DNA of 64,000 nucleotides, from contig JABSSW010000037.1 of assembly GCA_018902385.1 (NCBI GenBank), positions 124,001 through 188,000 of the forward strand. Reading direction: 5' to 3'. This document shows positions 34,902-46,765 of the stretch, in pieces. Origin of the DNA: Physcia stellaris (lineage: Eukaryota > Ascomycota > Lecanoromycetes > Caliciales > Physciaceae). Positions within the stretch are counted from its first letter, which is position 1. The number at the start of each line of letters is the position of its first letter. A program made the position numbers and the translations under genes. The notes below the pieces were generated by a model. That model ran no database searches and was not told the origin of the DNA. It worked only from the letters and a program-made list of their open reading frames with translations.

Positions 34902-37590
34902 GTTAAATTGAATCGAAGCGCAAAAAGACATGACAATAAAGTATTCCCAGCGCGTGTCCAAAGCTAAAGACCACACTGAAAGAAATGGAGAGCAACAAAT
35001 GTGAGCATACCTAAGCTTTTGAAATATGAGGTTCATTGGTTGGCTGGCGGATCTAACCACTATGTATGAGGCTTCTCCCACGCACCATTTTTGCACAGTA
35101 GCATTGGATATCAAAATCTTTATGCATACCGAAACCCTGAACGTCACCCGTGATAAAGTTCGAGCTGTATTTCCACATACACCGATAGAACCTCTCACGA
35201 AAGAAAAGATCGCTATGCACGCATTCGTCGTCGATCTGTATCAAAAGCATAAAAGCTAGGCTAGAGGACCGAAACAGTTTATGTATACTGTGTTTCCACA
35301 TCGTGCCGCCGTCTAAGTACAGAGAAGCCTCACAAGGGCAGCCTTCATGCGTTCTAGATGAGTAAGCACATTCCGAAAGATGTGCTATCGAAAGCTCTGC
35401 CATCTCAGTTGGCCAAATACTGATGGCGCCGACAAGCGTTTTCAAGTCCTGATTCGTCATCGACTCACCGCAGCGGGCCCAGCCTTTTCCGAAAGCCAAC
35501 TTAGGGTCAAGGGTATTCACACTACGGTAACATCGCCACTCGATGAGACAAGTTCATGGTATAAGAAGTGGAATGGCGTTGCGGACTGGGTTGACTGTGA
35601 AGTTGGTCACATGGCCGAGGCTTCAAATGATGGCAATACGTCTTTTGGGTATCTCCATATCCTATCGGATAACATCTCACATCCGTACCCTTACAACTTG
35701 TCCAACGAGCGTCTCGACATAGTTGTTCAGACCAGGAATAAGCTATTGAATAAGCTTCAAGGGGTCATTGAGTCTTTCCTCGAACGCTAGGAACGCTGCC
35801 TTCACCCGTAATTGTCCAGAATTTAGTCAGTCTCAGAGCCCTTAGAAATGCGCTGGCGTCAAGCGTCACAGACATTGGTCGACTAGCCTGCCAATACAGC
35901 TCAACATGGGATATATGAATGGCGGCCCCACCAAGCCGTTCATACTTCTCAGCACTCGGCAAACAGCATTAGAAAGGTCGCAATTCTGTAAAACCATCTC
36001 CTGCATATTCCATCTTCCTTTAGTTGAATACCTTGTCCGGACTGGGTAGACACCAACCGATCAAGAACAAGCTTAATCTACCTCGTCATCACGAACATAT
36101 CCACTCCTTGCTCAAGCTCCAGCACAACTCTGACTTATATTCTTATTCAGAGACAATTCCTTCGGACCCAATGCTGAAATTTTGAACAATGCAGTGATCT
36201 TTGATTCTCTCGGATGCCCTTTGTGAGGGCGGCAATCTGTGCGTATCTCCGTCCCAGCGACTGAAAACTGGGGCGGCGGTGCTGAAACTGCACACAAGAC
36301 CATATACGACCTGTATCACCGTCCATAGGTGCTTCTGTATCCGCAACTTTCATGTGGAGACCAGACTTATCCTCTTCGACCGGTATGCTCCAAATGCGCC
36401 CAGTCCACTGATTTCACCAATTATTTTGTGGCTTCCGAGTCCAGGCTCAACTGATAGTAATATTTGGGGGCATGGGCGTCTTTCACACTTCAACCTCTGC
36501 TTACCACAATGTCAATACCTAAGCCCTTCCGATCAGTATCGGTACCTTCTTGCTCTGTAGTGCTCAAGTCGATATGTCGTTGGAGAAAAGAGATGAACTC
36601 TAATACCGGCAGATTGATATCCATGAGGCTACAGACTCCACGAGAACAAGGATTCCACAAGATGAGGAGCTTTACAAACTTGGAAATATCGATGAACCTG
36701 ACGGCTTGAACGATCTCACCAGTCCAACATCAACAATGAGATAGCGAGATATCTGGAATGGGAAAGTTCGCGAGATAACGCATTCCATGATATACGAAAA
36801 GGTGCAATGTAAAGGTGAAAAGATTGTTTCCACTCAACTAGCTTAGACTACCTTCCTAAGACGTATTTTATATACTGCAACTGAAGCCACAAATGATCCA
36901 GTCATACATCAAACCAAAACCCCCTCGCTTCCAGTACGTTTCAACTAGGAGACTTTGACCACCCTACTCGTACCAAAGAGCGCAGATACGCCGCTGGTTC
37001 TTTTGCCATAACTAGGCTTCAAATCCCCCTCAAAGACATTGTTACCTGTCTCCTTCTTCAAAGTCTTATTACACGTGACAAAGAGCGGTGATTGGATATT
37101 ACAATTCCCTCAATTTTTTTCGGAAGAACGAGTCTTGACGTTGCTTAAAACACTGCTTAAGATAAGACCTGCTCTAGGATGTTTGATTGTCATTGGCGTC
37201 GTTCAGTAGCTCGTGAGCTTGGTGTGTTGGATCGGTTGCCGTGAGATCGCATGAGATAACGCATTGACTAGAAGAGACTGTAGAGTGCTGGTTTAACGAG
37301 GAATGGTGATCCGAGCTAGTTATTATTGCTGGAAGCCGACCTGATGGAGAGGCAGCCAATTGACGAGAGAAACATATCGCATGGAACCGTGATATGGCCC
37401 TGACAACCCCTAAATAGGAAGATGTGGGAACCCCTTCAAAACAGGTAGATACTAAACCATAGTATTGCGTGCGCTCTAAGATGCCAAATACAAAAACGAG
37501 CAGAACCCACAAAGTGATACAAAGACTAAGTATCAAAGTCTCAAGGCTTCTCATCCAGCCCGCCCTGACCCTATCCTCCCAGCTCAATGA
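34902..37590. other. 2.7-kb region, mostly non-coding
   Basis: Apart from the possible F-box remnant at 35.8-36.0 kb I see no supported gene. Several 60-140 codon open frames occur on both strands (for example 35380-35790 plus), with no recognisable domain. Confidence 0.45.
35765..36010 (-). pseudogene. Possible decayed F-box/LRR-type gene fragment
   Basis: Two overlapping minus-strand frames show leucine-repeat text of the fungal F-box type: 'EMVLQNCDLSNAVCRVLRSM' at about 36000-35940 and 'ISHVELYWQASRPM' then 'LDASAFLRALRLTKFW' at about 35910-35810. They are in different frames with no splice sites between them that I can find, so a frameshifted remnant is likely. Other fragments on the same strand (35520-35053) could belong to it. 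It may be a broken relative of the intact F-box gene just to the left. Weak call. Confidence 0.3.
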
Positions 37591-40500
37591 TCAATCCCTT
37601 TTGGCAAAATACCCTCCCTCAGACTTCACAGCCCTCTCTTGCGGAGTGGTCGCCAGACTTCCGGGACTACGGCTCTCCCCACTCCCAGCCGGGCTTCTGG
37701 CCTGTCCGTTCATGCCTCCCTTGCTGAAGCTGTATCGCTTCCAGCCCCTATCTTGCTGCGGCTTTGGTGTTTTCAGCCGTACGTTGTCTTCATTGTCAGA
37801 GATGCTAGGACTATGGCTTGTCGATGAAGAAGGCGCAAGATCGATCTTCGCGAGCGCATCGCGTAGGGTATCACCTGATGTATCCAGGGCCATCAGGAAC
37901 CTTGCAAGCTCTTTACACAGCTCCCAGTCCGAAGCCTCTTTAGCCCGTTGCAACAGGCGCATGCATTGCCGAGAACTGGACTCCAGATCTTCGAAAGTGT
38001 GGAGTACGAGTAGGTAGCCGCCTGCAGTTTTGAGGAGGTTCTTCTCCAGTGAAGCTTCGAAAAGCTCCTGTGCTGGGGGAAGGTGGGCGAAGAGGGTCTG
38101 CCAGGAGCGGACTTCAGTCTTGCGGGTGCATTGGACCAGAATGTCGAGATAGTCGGGGAATGAGGAGAGAAAGGATAGTACAGAAGGAAGTAGAGCGTCT
38201 TCTGATGATGGTGAAGAATCAACCTCGTCGTCAAGAACAGTGTGAAGGAGGATCTCTAAGGCATGGGAAAAATAAGGAAGCTGTTGATATCGGTGAGAGA
38301 GACTGGAGGCGGCCGCAGAGTCGAAGGAGGTGAGGTACCGGCGGAGGATCTGAGGAAGGAAAAGCTGCGTTCTTATAGAGAGTCGGAAGAAGGCAAACTG
38401 AACATCCCGCCGCTGGACAAGGTCTGCGTCAATTCCGAGGAGAACTCCTCTTGCGAGAGCGATCGATGAAGGATAGAAGTCTGTGGAAATGGAAATAGGC
38501 GGCGGCAGGTCTCTATCGTTTTCAGTCAAAGCACATTTAAGAAGGTCTTCGACATCCGGCCAGCATTGGACATCGGTCCCATCAAAGTACCATAACGAGT
38601 CCCTTAGACCTCTATCGGTTTGCAGGGTGTGAATATCTTCTTCGTTAGGGGTTTGGGGAGGCGACTGTGATGGTGTACCACTTGATGATATCTGATCACG
38701 CATCAAATCAAAGTACTCGACATTGCTAGCAATGACCCGCATGTCGTACTTCAAGGCACCCTCGTCATTAGTCGAGGGCTGTAAGAGAACAAGTTTGGCG
38801 TCGACCAGGAAGATGACAGAAGCTTCGGCAACATCTTGAGAAGGATCACCATCACCTACTTCCATCAGTCTCAATAGCGGCACAGCTTTCGACAAACTTA
38901 CGTATTTGATGGTCAGGGAGAATCCAACCCACAGCCCGGACTCGCGCAGGGGCTCGAACAATACCATGAAGTGCAATCTGCCCTACCTGCACAAGGCTCA
39001 CGCTCGCTCCATTTGTGTTTACAACATAATGGTAGAGTACATTCTCATAGGTATACACGAGCAGTGAGTCTTGCCCTGCTAGGGCAATGACAACCGCAGG
39101 TGAGGGAAGCCTTTCCGTGTACATCAGAGAAGATGCGTCGAGGCCACGCTCTCTCGAGTACAGACGTAACTAAAGAAAAGGTCAGATACGGACCCTTTGA
39201 TAACTTAGAAGCTGAGGGCTTGCCTCATGATACTCGTCAGTCTCAGCAGCAGCGATCAAGATGTGCTGGTACCAACACATACCACCACGGACTATGAAGG
39301 CATTTTCGGCGGAGATATCCTCAAAAGTCTTCCACCTTCCACTGCCGATACTGTAATGAGCGAGTCCACGCCGGCCAGCCACAGCCAAGTACCGTCCATC
39401 TTGTGATATCACAGCACTGCGAATAGGTCGTTGCGTGGCAAGATAGCTTGGCGGTATTTGGACATGGTGCCAAAGAGATGTATCACCAGAGATTGTCGTC
39501 GAGAGAGGCAGATCATATCCTCTATAAATCCGTAGTCCCGATTCAGTCAATAGAACAGTCCGAGATATGTTAGCAGCGCAGAAGCATCCAGTAACTGCGC
39601 TTTTGGCCATCTCCAGCAACCAGAGACGGTCGTCGTTTGGGCTTGAAAGAAGTATATTCATCCCTCCATGAAGCCAGACTCCCTCTGATAAGGCGCTTAG
39701 CCAGCCCTCTTCATTGATGTCTGATATTTGACGGTCAGCGGCGAAGCTGCTCGCTCCAGGTTTCCCGTAGACGCTCCAGATAGCCCAGCCTTTTTCAAAG
39801 CTAGCAAAAAGACAATACCCATCGGGTGAGTAGGCAAGACTAGTGATAACGCCGGTAGTTGCCAGTGAACCAGGAGCCATTAGTACGTGTGAGAGCGGGA
39901 TGTTTCCCACATAATCCCGCGCTGTATACACTCGAACCTCACCGTTCGCGCACCCAATGGCAAGTAGTGAGAATCGTGCGTTGATCGCGGCTTTTGTCGC
40001 CCAATGAGCCTGAACAACCGGTTTGTGGAATCCATACCCTTGGAAGAGCCTCCTAGGACCGTCAGAATCCTTCGGTGTGCCTACGAGGCGCTGAACAGCA
40101 TAAGCCGAACCATCGCCAGAGATCCAAACCGCAAGACTCATTGCCCTGTCGTAAACCATATCTTTGATATTCGACTTCTTCTGCATCCATGCTGTTCGAC
40201 TCAGCAATTCCGTTGTTGTCTGGTTGCCTGTCCCGTCTGGGGCCCATTTAATACACTGAACAGCAGCTGGCTTCTCTGTCGCAACTACTAGCTCTTCATC
40301 GAGGGCCAGAGCTTTGCCAATACCAGCATCAATCTTTATCACCATCCGAAATCTTAAAATGACCTCCCGTACCCCTTTCTGCTCTTCCTCGATAGCGGAT
40401 CGGTCTGCGGTACTCTGCCGGCGACTCTGCCCTGCTTCGTGCAGCTGCTGGTAGATCCGATTCTGTGGATCTGTAGAGATCGAGTAGGTAACGAGGAATC

Positions 40501-40872
40501 CATTGAGGGTTTGAACAACCGCGATACTGGAGTCCGGCTTTAGTAGAATAGCCACGTTGGGTCCATACTGCTTAAGGGATTGCGCGGAGCGCGTGACAGT
40601 CGCAAGCACTAATACTGGCTATGCATCAGTCAGAACCTATCAAATTGCCTCTGCTCTTGACCTACAGATGTTTGCCAAATCAGCAGAGTCGTGGACGTGA
40701 TCGTAGCGAAAAATTGACCATTGCGCGAGACCCGGAGGCCGAGGACGGCGGCGGCTTCTTTCGCTTTTGCTTGTTCCTCTTCATCTTCAATGTTGTCTGA
40801 TGATCTCGAAGACTTTTTTCTCCTGCCTTTGGTTGCGGCGTAGACTCGTGGAGCGCCTAATGGCCAGTACAT
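37591..40872 (-). CDS. RIC1: RIC1, subunit of the RIC1-RGP1 guanine-nucleotide exchange factor
   Basis: RIC1 with RGP1 activates Ypt6/Rab6 at the Golgi for endosome-to-Golgi return. Four exons, 40872-40666, 40618-39224, 39169-38902 and 38858-37591, sum to 1045 residues with the frame kept. The protein starts 'MYWPLGAPRVYAA', as RIC1 orthologues do. WD40-like propeller segments follow ('VLGLRVSRNGQFFATITSTTLLIWQ', 'ITSLAYSPDGYCLFASFEKGWAIWS'), then 'IRSAVISQDGRYLAVAGRRGLAHYS', and a C-terminal helical RIC1 domain ('VEDLLKCAL' to 'WELCKELARFLMALD') with a Ser/Pro-rich tail. The second intron is best read as GC-AG. The third intron is only 43 nt. It is one of the surest calls in the window. Confidence 0.93.
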
Positions 40873-41223
40873 TGCTCACTTGAAGAGGTGGGCAGGGAAC
40901 CAAAAGCCCGAATCCGGGTGATCATCGAGATGGAGTCTCATTCCTCATCAAATTCGAGCGACGTCAAGAGATTGCGGCCGAAGCCTTGACAGTGATTTCA
41001 TGTCGCGCTTAAATTGTCGATCAGCGGTCACTCCACGTATGCACGCACGGTCATCCATCAGCATGAGTAGTTGGGGCAAATTCAGGGGACGGAACGACGT
41101 GAAGCCTTTAGTCCCGCCTTGCGACTTCCACTTTTGCGGACAACATCAACAACAGCCCATTCGGGACTGAAGGAGTCACGAGCTAAATGGACTAACTGGG
41201 AATCTGTGTTAAGAGCTAAAGAC

Positions 41224-41874
41224 TCAGTCTATGGTCAGTTTCCACAGCCCATCGCCCAGGTAATGCCCTGAGTCTATTACGGCCCCTTTGTTCTTCTCCT
41301 TGATCTCCTTAGTCCCCATCTTCAGCTGTCCGACTAGACATGCCTCTTCCTTGCCCTCGGCTTCTATTACAACCACCTCCCCTTCTTGCAACTCAGCGTC
41401 TGCATCAGGTAGACGACCACCTTTTGAGGTGAGTCCCGGAGCCATCAGTGTCGCGCCTGAAAGAACAAAGCGTATAGCGCCACGGTCAATTCCTATCCTA
41501 GAGAAACATGTGGGAAAGGCATGTACGACGCGAAGATGAGGAATGATTGGGTCATCCATATGCTGCCAGAACAGAGGCTCATTGTCAAGAGCGTAGAGCG
41601 AGACTCGGTCGGGACTTGCACGATCGATCAGCGGGAAAGCTAAGACAAAGGAGAAAGTGGGTAGGTCTCACAGCTTCAGCAAGTCCAGCTGTGACTTCTT
41701 GGGTATAATCTCATCGATATGTGGAGCCAGTAAAGGATAAGTCTCAGCGACCTTGGTGCGGATTGCTCGTTGGGCTGAGGACTTGACCTTCGACTTCGCT
41801 CCTGCGGATATGCTGTACGTTGGTCAACGATGTCATTACGGAAAGCAGGTAGGTGCTAACTCCTTCTTGAACAT
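41224..41874 (-). CDS. TMA20: Translation machinery-associated protein 20 (MCT-1 family, PUA domain)
   Basis: Exons 41874-41861, 41812-41672 and 41614-41224 give 181 residues; the first exon holds only 14 coding bases (M-F-K-K and part of Asp). The N-terminal domain reads 'AKSKVKSSAQRAIRTK' to 'IDEIIPKKSQLDLLKL', followed by 'LYALDNEPLFWQHMDDPIIP'. The PUA domain spans about residues 95-175 ('GAIRFVLSGATLMAPGLTS' to 'GHYLGDGLWKL'). With TMA22 (DENR) it removes deacylated tRNA and recycles 40S subunits after termination. Length and motifs match yeast Tma20. Introns of 48 and 57 nt. Confidence 0.93.
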
Positions 41875-43638
41875 GTCGCCGTAGGTGATATCTTTTTTCA
41901 CGATCCTAAGTATGTCCTGCAATTGCTACAATAGCCGAGGTGAGGGGTCGAACGATTTCTTGAAGTAAGTACATGTACTGTGTCTGCATATTTTCCAAAC
42001 TTGGGTTTTCAATTTCCTTTTCTTTCAATCTCCCAATTTTATCGCAGATCGCGTAAAGGTAGAACTGTCAGGGTCGCAGTGGTGCTCCTGGAAAAATTAC
42101 GAAGCTGGGTTGAATTTCAATCCCATGCACTGGTGTAATACTTCGGTTTAAGGGAGGCCCGGAATCGTCCCTAGAGGAGCGTTCCGATGCCGGGGACCCA
42201 TCACCGCGAAATCTGAAGTGCCACCCTCACCAGCGCATAGGATACGTCAGGACATGTCTTGCTATCCACAATCTCAGGCATGTTGACCATGGTGAGCCCT
42301 GGAACGCTTTCCTCGATCCAAGTGGCATGAGAGCAAGCCAGGCAGTTGCAATAGTCGATAGGCAAACAGCCTTTCGGTACTCTTCGAGTCTGGAGGTTAC
42401 ATTTATTGCAAAGCTCACTGGCACAAGAAATGGCAGTATCTCTGGTATCAAAAAGGCCCAGAACTCAGCTACGAGGAACGAAGCATCAGAGATCTATCTT
42501 CGGCCAATTCCAGTCCATGCCATTCGCCCGAATCATATAGGGTTCCTTTGACGTTCTTGTGCCAAATAGAGTACGATAATCCCCGTCGTTCGTGGGCGAG
42601 GATCTCATACTATGATACTAGCTACTAGCAAAACAACTCATAGCAAAGACCTACATCTAGGTACCTACCATCGCCCCTAAACAAACTGACAACAAAACAA
42701 CATCCACCGTGTTCTAAGCGCCGAACTCTCAGTGCTGCAGCCTGCGGTTGCTTTTAGGTTTGATTTCGTGCATGTTTTTACGGAGGTTTTTTTTCTCATC
42801 GGAAAATCGGGGATTTTCTGACGTGCAGTGTCGATCTGCTGCACCACCATCTGTCGGATGTCGATCTGTATTTGCGATTCGGGGATCGAGATTTGGGGTT
42901 GCGATGTTTGTGGACCTGGGTTGAGATGGAGATGGGTACTAGCGATGCAGAGAAGTAGAGTCGCAGCAAAAGACAATAACGTTAAAGGAGACAAAATACG
43001 GCAATTAAGCTCTGAGATCAGAAAACCCTCGTCTGAAAACTTCCTAAGAATGTCTTTTTTTGGGAATTTCAGTGGAAAGTGAATAGACTCTAATGCTTTC
43101 TATGGTAGACAGCCCAGATATCAACGCCGAAGAACCAAACGCCTCGGCTTGCCGCTGGTGTTGCCTGATGCTTAACCTGGGTATACCCATATCGTAACAC
43201 ATGAACAGTCCGTTGACGGCAGGCTCTGCTCTAATGAAATACTCTCGGTAGATGGGGTGAGCTCGCCATCGACCGATATCTAATGATCGTGTGAAGTCCG
43301 CGTGGATGGAATCAGCTGCTCTGCCGTCCGCAGTCGAAGTGATGATGTAAACTTCGACAGTTGCAGACTTCGGTGCACGAACAACTTGAGCTCAAGCTGA
43401 AAGGAGAACTTCGAGGCCTTGGTGGTGAACAAGAGGAAGTTCGCCGCTGAACATCCGCAAAAGTTCTTATTTTATGGGCGAGTGATCAACCTGGTCTTCC
43501 CTCGGTAGTAATGTCATCTCCCGTAACTGCTGGCACCGAATAAACCACGATCAACCGTCGGTGGACCAGCAGTAATGAAGTCTTTCAAAGACTATAGTAG
43601 TCAGCCAAAAGATGTGTCTCTTCTGTTGCCGCAGAGGA
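41875..43638. other. 1.8-kb region without supported gene
   Basis: Contains the TMA20 promoter on the left. A minus-strand frame near 42994-42677 looks like a signal peptide plus tail but has no ATG. No other feature is seen. Confidence 0.5.
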
Positions 43639-44682
43639 TCAAAAGTCAACCTTCTTCCGTCTCTTGGAAGCACTTCCTCGTCGGCTGTGCTCCTCAGAAG
43701 AGTAGCCGTCCCCACCCCCGGCCATGTCATCAGCGTCGTCCACGAAGCCTTCGGCATAGCCCTCAAAACTATCGTCGTTGTACCGTCGCTTTTTGCCAGC
43801 CCGCTTGGGTCTCGTATCATCGGACTCTGCAGCTGCCGTGATTCGATTTCCATTTACTTGGCCATTCGTCTGTGTGCCCGCTTTTCCTTTCTTTTCAACA
43901 GGGCCGCCCACAGGCTTGCTCCTCTCAAAGCCAAATATCTCCTCCCACTTGTGGTTTTCCGGCACAGGGCCAGGCCTCATGTGCATCGCTTTCTCTAGTT
44001 TTGCTAGGGTTCCCGCGGGAAGTCCATTCCTCACGTCCTTGCCGTGTACTCTCTGGTTATAGTACTCTTCTTCCGGCCACATGACTATCTCCATCAATCG
44101 GTTCCCCTCCTTTGCAGTGTATCGCTCGTTCTTCCCCGAGAGGCCCAGTGGCTTCAGAAGACCTTCGTATGATTTCCGAAGCTTATTGATCTTCTCCCCA
44201 GTCACAGGGTCAACCCTAGCGACACTTGCGACAAGCGGCTGGAGGCCGTACAGGGAAAGCAAGTCCTGCGTGTAGCGAAGTTTGAATGGGCTTGGAGCTA
44301 CCCAAAAGCTTCAGGTCAACGTCAAGGTCTGCAAGAACAAGCCTTTTGAAATTACCCGGCTGAGGGGTGTCTTACCAGTCTGCTCCTGGTTTGTGACACG
44401 CTCATCACCCTTCTCTGGCTGCTCGAGCACAGGCGCAGGGATCGGGGCGCGAACGTTTGTTTGCTCTGCGCTTTGGTCTGGCTGTTCGCCGTTGCTCTCC
44501 TGAGTGCGTTTGATGGGATTCACGTCTATGGACGTCTCCATATTGTTCGGCTCCTTGTCGCTATCAGGTTTTCGATTGCCAGAACCGATCTCCATGATTT
44601 GACTGAATGGCAAGCTTGAAACGTGCCCATGTTGCGGATTGAAGGAGGTATGAGTGATGGTGTCGGTGAAGGTAGTGTTCAT
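43639..44682 (-). CDS. MED19: Mediator subunit 19 (ROX3)
   Basis: Exons 44682-44376 and 44297-43639 (78-nt intron) give 321 residues. The ROX3/MED19 core is clear: 'SPFKLRYTQDLLSLYGLQPL' at the splice junction, 'VARVDPVTGEKINKLRKSYE', 'LSGKNERYT', and 'LMEIVMWPEEEYYNQRVHGK'. The tail is rich in Lys/Arg/Ser/Asp with 'KRAGKKRRYNDDSFEGYAEGF', typical of the fungal family. The N-terminus is disordered. The frame is open further upstream without another ATG, so 44682 is the best start. It is a head-module-bound component of the RNA polymerase II mediator in the nucleus. Confidence 0.92.
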
Positions 44683-45360
44683 AGAACGTGAAGCGGTGGG
44701 GCTGGTCGAGTGAAGGGCGAGAAGTGAATCAAATAATGAGCTTGAAGACGTTTCTGAAGCGGGCGGATGTGGCCTAGCGCGAACGCTAAAGGACGATGAT
44801 GCCAAAGGAAGAAACTAGGGTTGACAACCCTATATCTGTGCGACCGAAGCAGGCCACCAATGATTACATACCTTAGGTATGGCTCCTGCATCTTTATCTA
44901 TCTCCTCCCCATTCCGAGGGTCTGTGTCTTTCAAGTGCGTCGATGAGCTAGCAGTTGAGGACCTAGCCAAGGAAAGACATACGAGGTGGCATGTGAAGCG
45001 ATTGCCCAATGCCCACTCTTTATCCCTTTATCCAAAGGGGTCTTTTCCACGCTTCCCCAAAGCAGCCAATGAGCATACGTCAATCCACCTCGTGGAGCAC
45101 GCGACACCCCCAGAAAAAACGCACTCCCTCCCACCGAACATGATGGCAGCGACTGTTGAACTTGGTGGGGTTATCGTGCTTGACCCTTCGGATGTCCTTT
45201 CTCTTCTCGTCACTTCTCCTCCCCTCCACCCTCGATGCTCTTGGGGAAGATGGCGACATGAGGACCTTAGAAGAGCTCATCTCTCACTCGACCTCTGCAT
45301 GACTCTTCGTTGAAGGTACTCATTCTCGTGCAGCATACCCTAGGCAATATCAACCTCGCC
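44683..45360. other. Divergent promoter of MED19 and the bHLH gene, with a 144-codon ORF
   Basis: A plus-strand ATG frame (44879-45313) ends 47 bases before the bHLH start. It resembles no family I know and may be a long upstream ORF in the bHLH leader or chance. Confidence 0.4.
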
Positions 45361-46445
45361 ATGCCGCGTGCGAAGCTCCCACCCACCCCGGCCTCCTCAC
45401 TCGACATCCAAGCCAAGGACGTCCCTCAACCTTCCGCGAAAGAAGGCTCGTTCACGTTACCTCCACCCGCCATGGCTTCTGCCGCTGCCGTTATACGGCC
45501 ACAGCAGATACTTCCTGCTATTGCAAAGCCGGCCTTTGAATTGCCTCCACCTCCAACACGCCCCCGGAGGATCATACAGATGGAGCCAGCCGTTCAGCAG
45601 AAAGACCAGTCTCACGCCTTGACAACACAAGCAAACCTTCCTAAACGGACCAACAGTAAAAAGGGTGGAGCATCAGTGGTGAGCAACACTACCGGCAAGA
45701 AGCAACCTAGCTCCACGAGTGCGGCGGGAAAGAAGATGGCACGGAAGACTGCGCACAGCGTCATCGAGCGCCGTCGTAGATCGAAGATGAACGAAGAGTT
45801 TGCGGTCTTGAAAGATATGATACCTGCTTGCAAGGATCAGGAGATGCACAAGTTGGCTATCCTCTCTGTATGTAGATGTTCAAATCAAGTGCCTACCTCG
45901 CCTTGGACAGCCGCTGACATTGAAACTAGGCCAGCATCGACTACCTTCGTTATCTCGAACAATGTATAACAGATCTCAAAGCAGCAAATACGTCCATGGT
46001 GCAGCCATCTCCTCCACGCCTCAACACCGCCGTCTCCAGCTATCAAGATGAAGATGAAGACGAGATGGACGAGGACCAGTACCGTGGCCAGGACCAGGAA
46101 ATGGAGGACACCCCTACTAAACCCGCTCACGAAATCATTGATTACATTAGCCCGCATTCGCTAGCTGCCTCTCCACCTCTGTCAGCTCGGCACACCTCTT
46201 CATCAAACCCGTCCTCGGTGACAACCCTCCCATCTCCCGCCTTTGGGCCCATGGGGTCATACTCTGGATACTCCCATTCCGCATCCACTTCGCCCACCAT
46301 CCTGCCCAGCATTGCCCACGATGCTGATCATGAAGCGACAGCCGCCTTGCTAATGCTGAACAAGGATCGCCGCAATGGGGCGACGATAAGTACGAGTACA
46401 AGTGGAAGGAGCATGAGTGTCAAGGACTTGCTGAGTCCAGCATGA
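45361..46445 (+). CDS. bHLH transcription factor
   Basis: Exons 45361-45867 and 45930-46445 (62-nt intron) give 340 residues. The bHLH domain spans about residues 128-185. The basic region 'KTAHSVIERRRRSKMNEEF' carries the His-Glu-Arg contacts for E-box (CANNTG) recognition, helix 1 is 'FAVLKDMIPAC', the loop 'KDQEMHKLAIL', and helix 2 'ASIDYLRYLEQCITDLKAAN'. The intron falls inside helix 2. The N-terminus is Pro-rich, and the region after the domain is acidic then Ser/Pro-rich, ending in 'SMSVKDLLSPA'. It is similar in style to fungal Pho4/Sre-unrelated class B bHLH proteins; I cannot assign a named orthologue. Nuclear DNA-binding role is firm, target genes unknown. Confidence 0.9.
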
Positions 46446-46765
46446 TTATGTCTTATATAATGCCGGCGGTGTTTGGGACCAGTGGCTGGTTAAATGACTG
46501 TATGATAGAAAGGGTTCATGATCTCATAAGCCTGGTGTTCGGCGTCAAAAAGTCCTCCGATGAAGGCAATATTGCAGCCATAAAACCTACTTCAGCCTTT
46601 GGATTGCTCTCGAGTGTTTATTGCATCTCTTGTGTGCATTGCCTGAGAAGATATATCTACAGCTAATTGCCACTGTGGGTCAAAAGGTAGGAAAACGAAG
46701 CAGCTCCCTCCGTCTCCGTAGGTACTTCTATTTCCGAAGAGCGAATCCAACATAACGGAGGGAGC
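46446..46765. other. Convergent spacer between bHLH and PARP-like genes
   Basis: 320 bp with both 3' ends; nothing else seen. Confidence 0.6.

Noticed and set aside
42677-42994. Minus-strand frame resembling a secreted small protein
   Set aside because: No ATG anywhere upstream in frame, and a low-complexity tail; not supportable as a gene.
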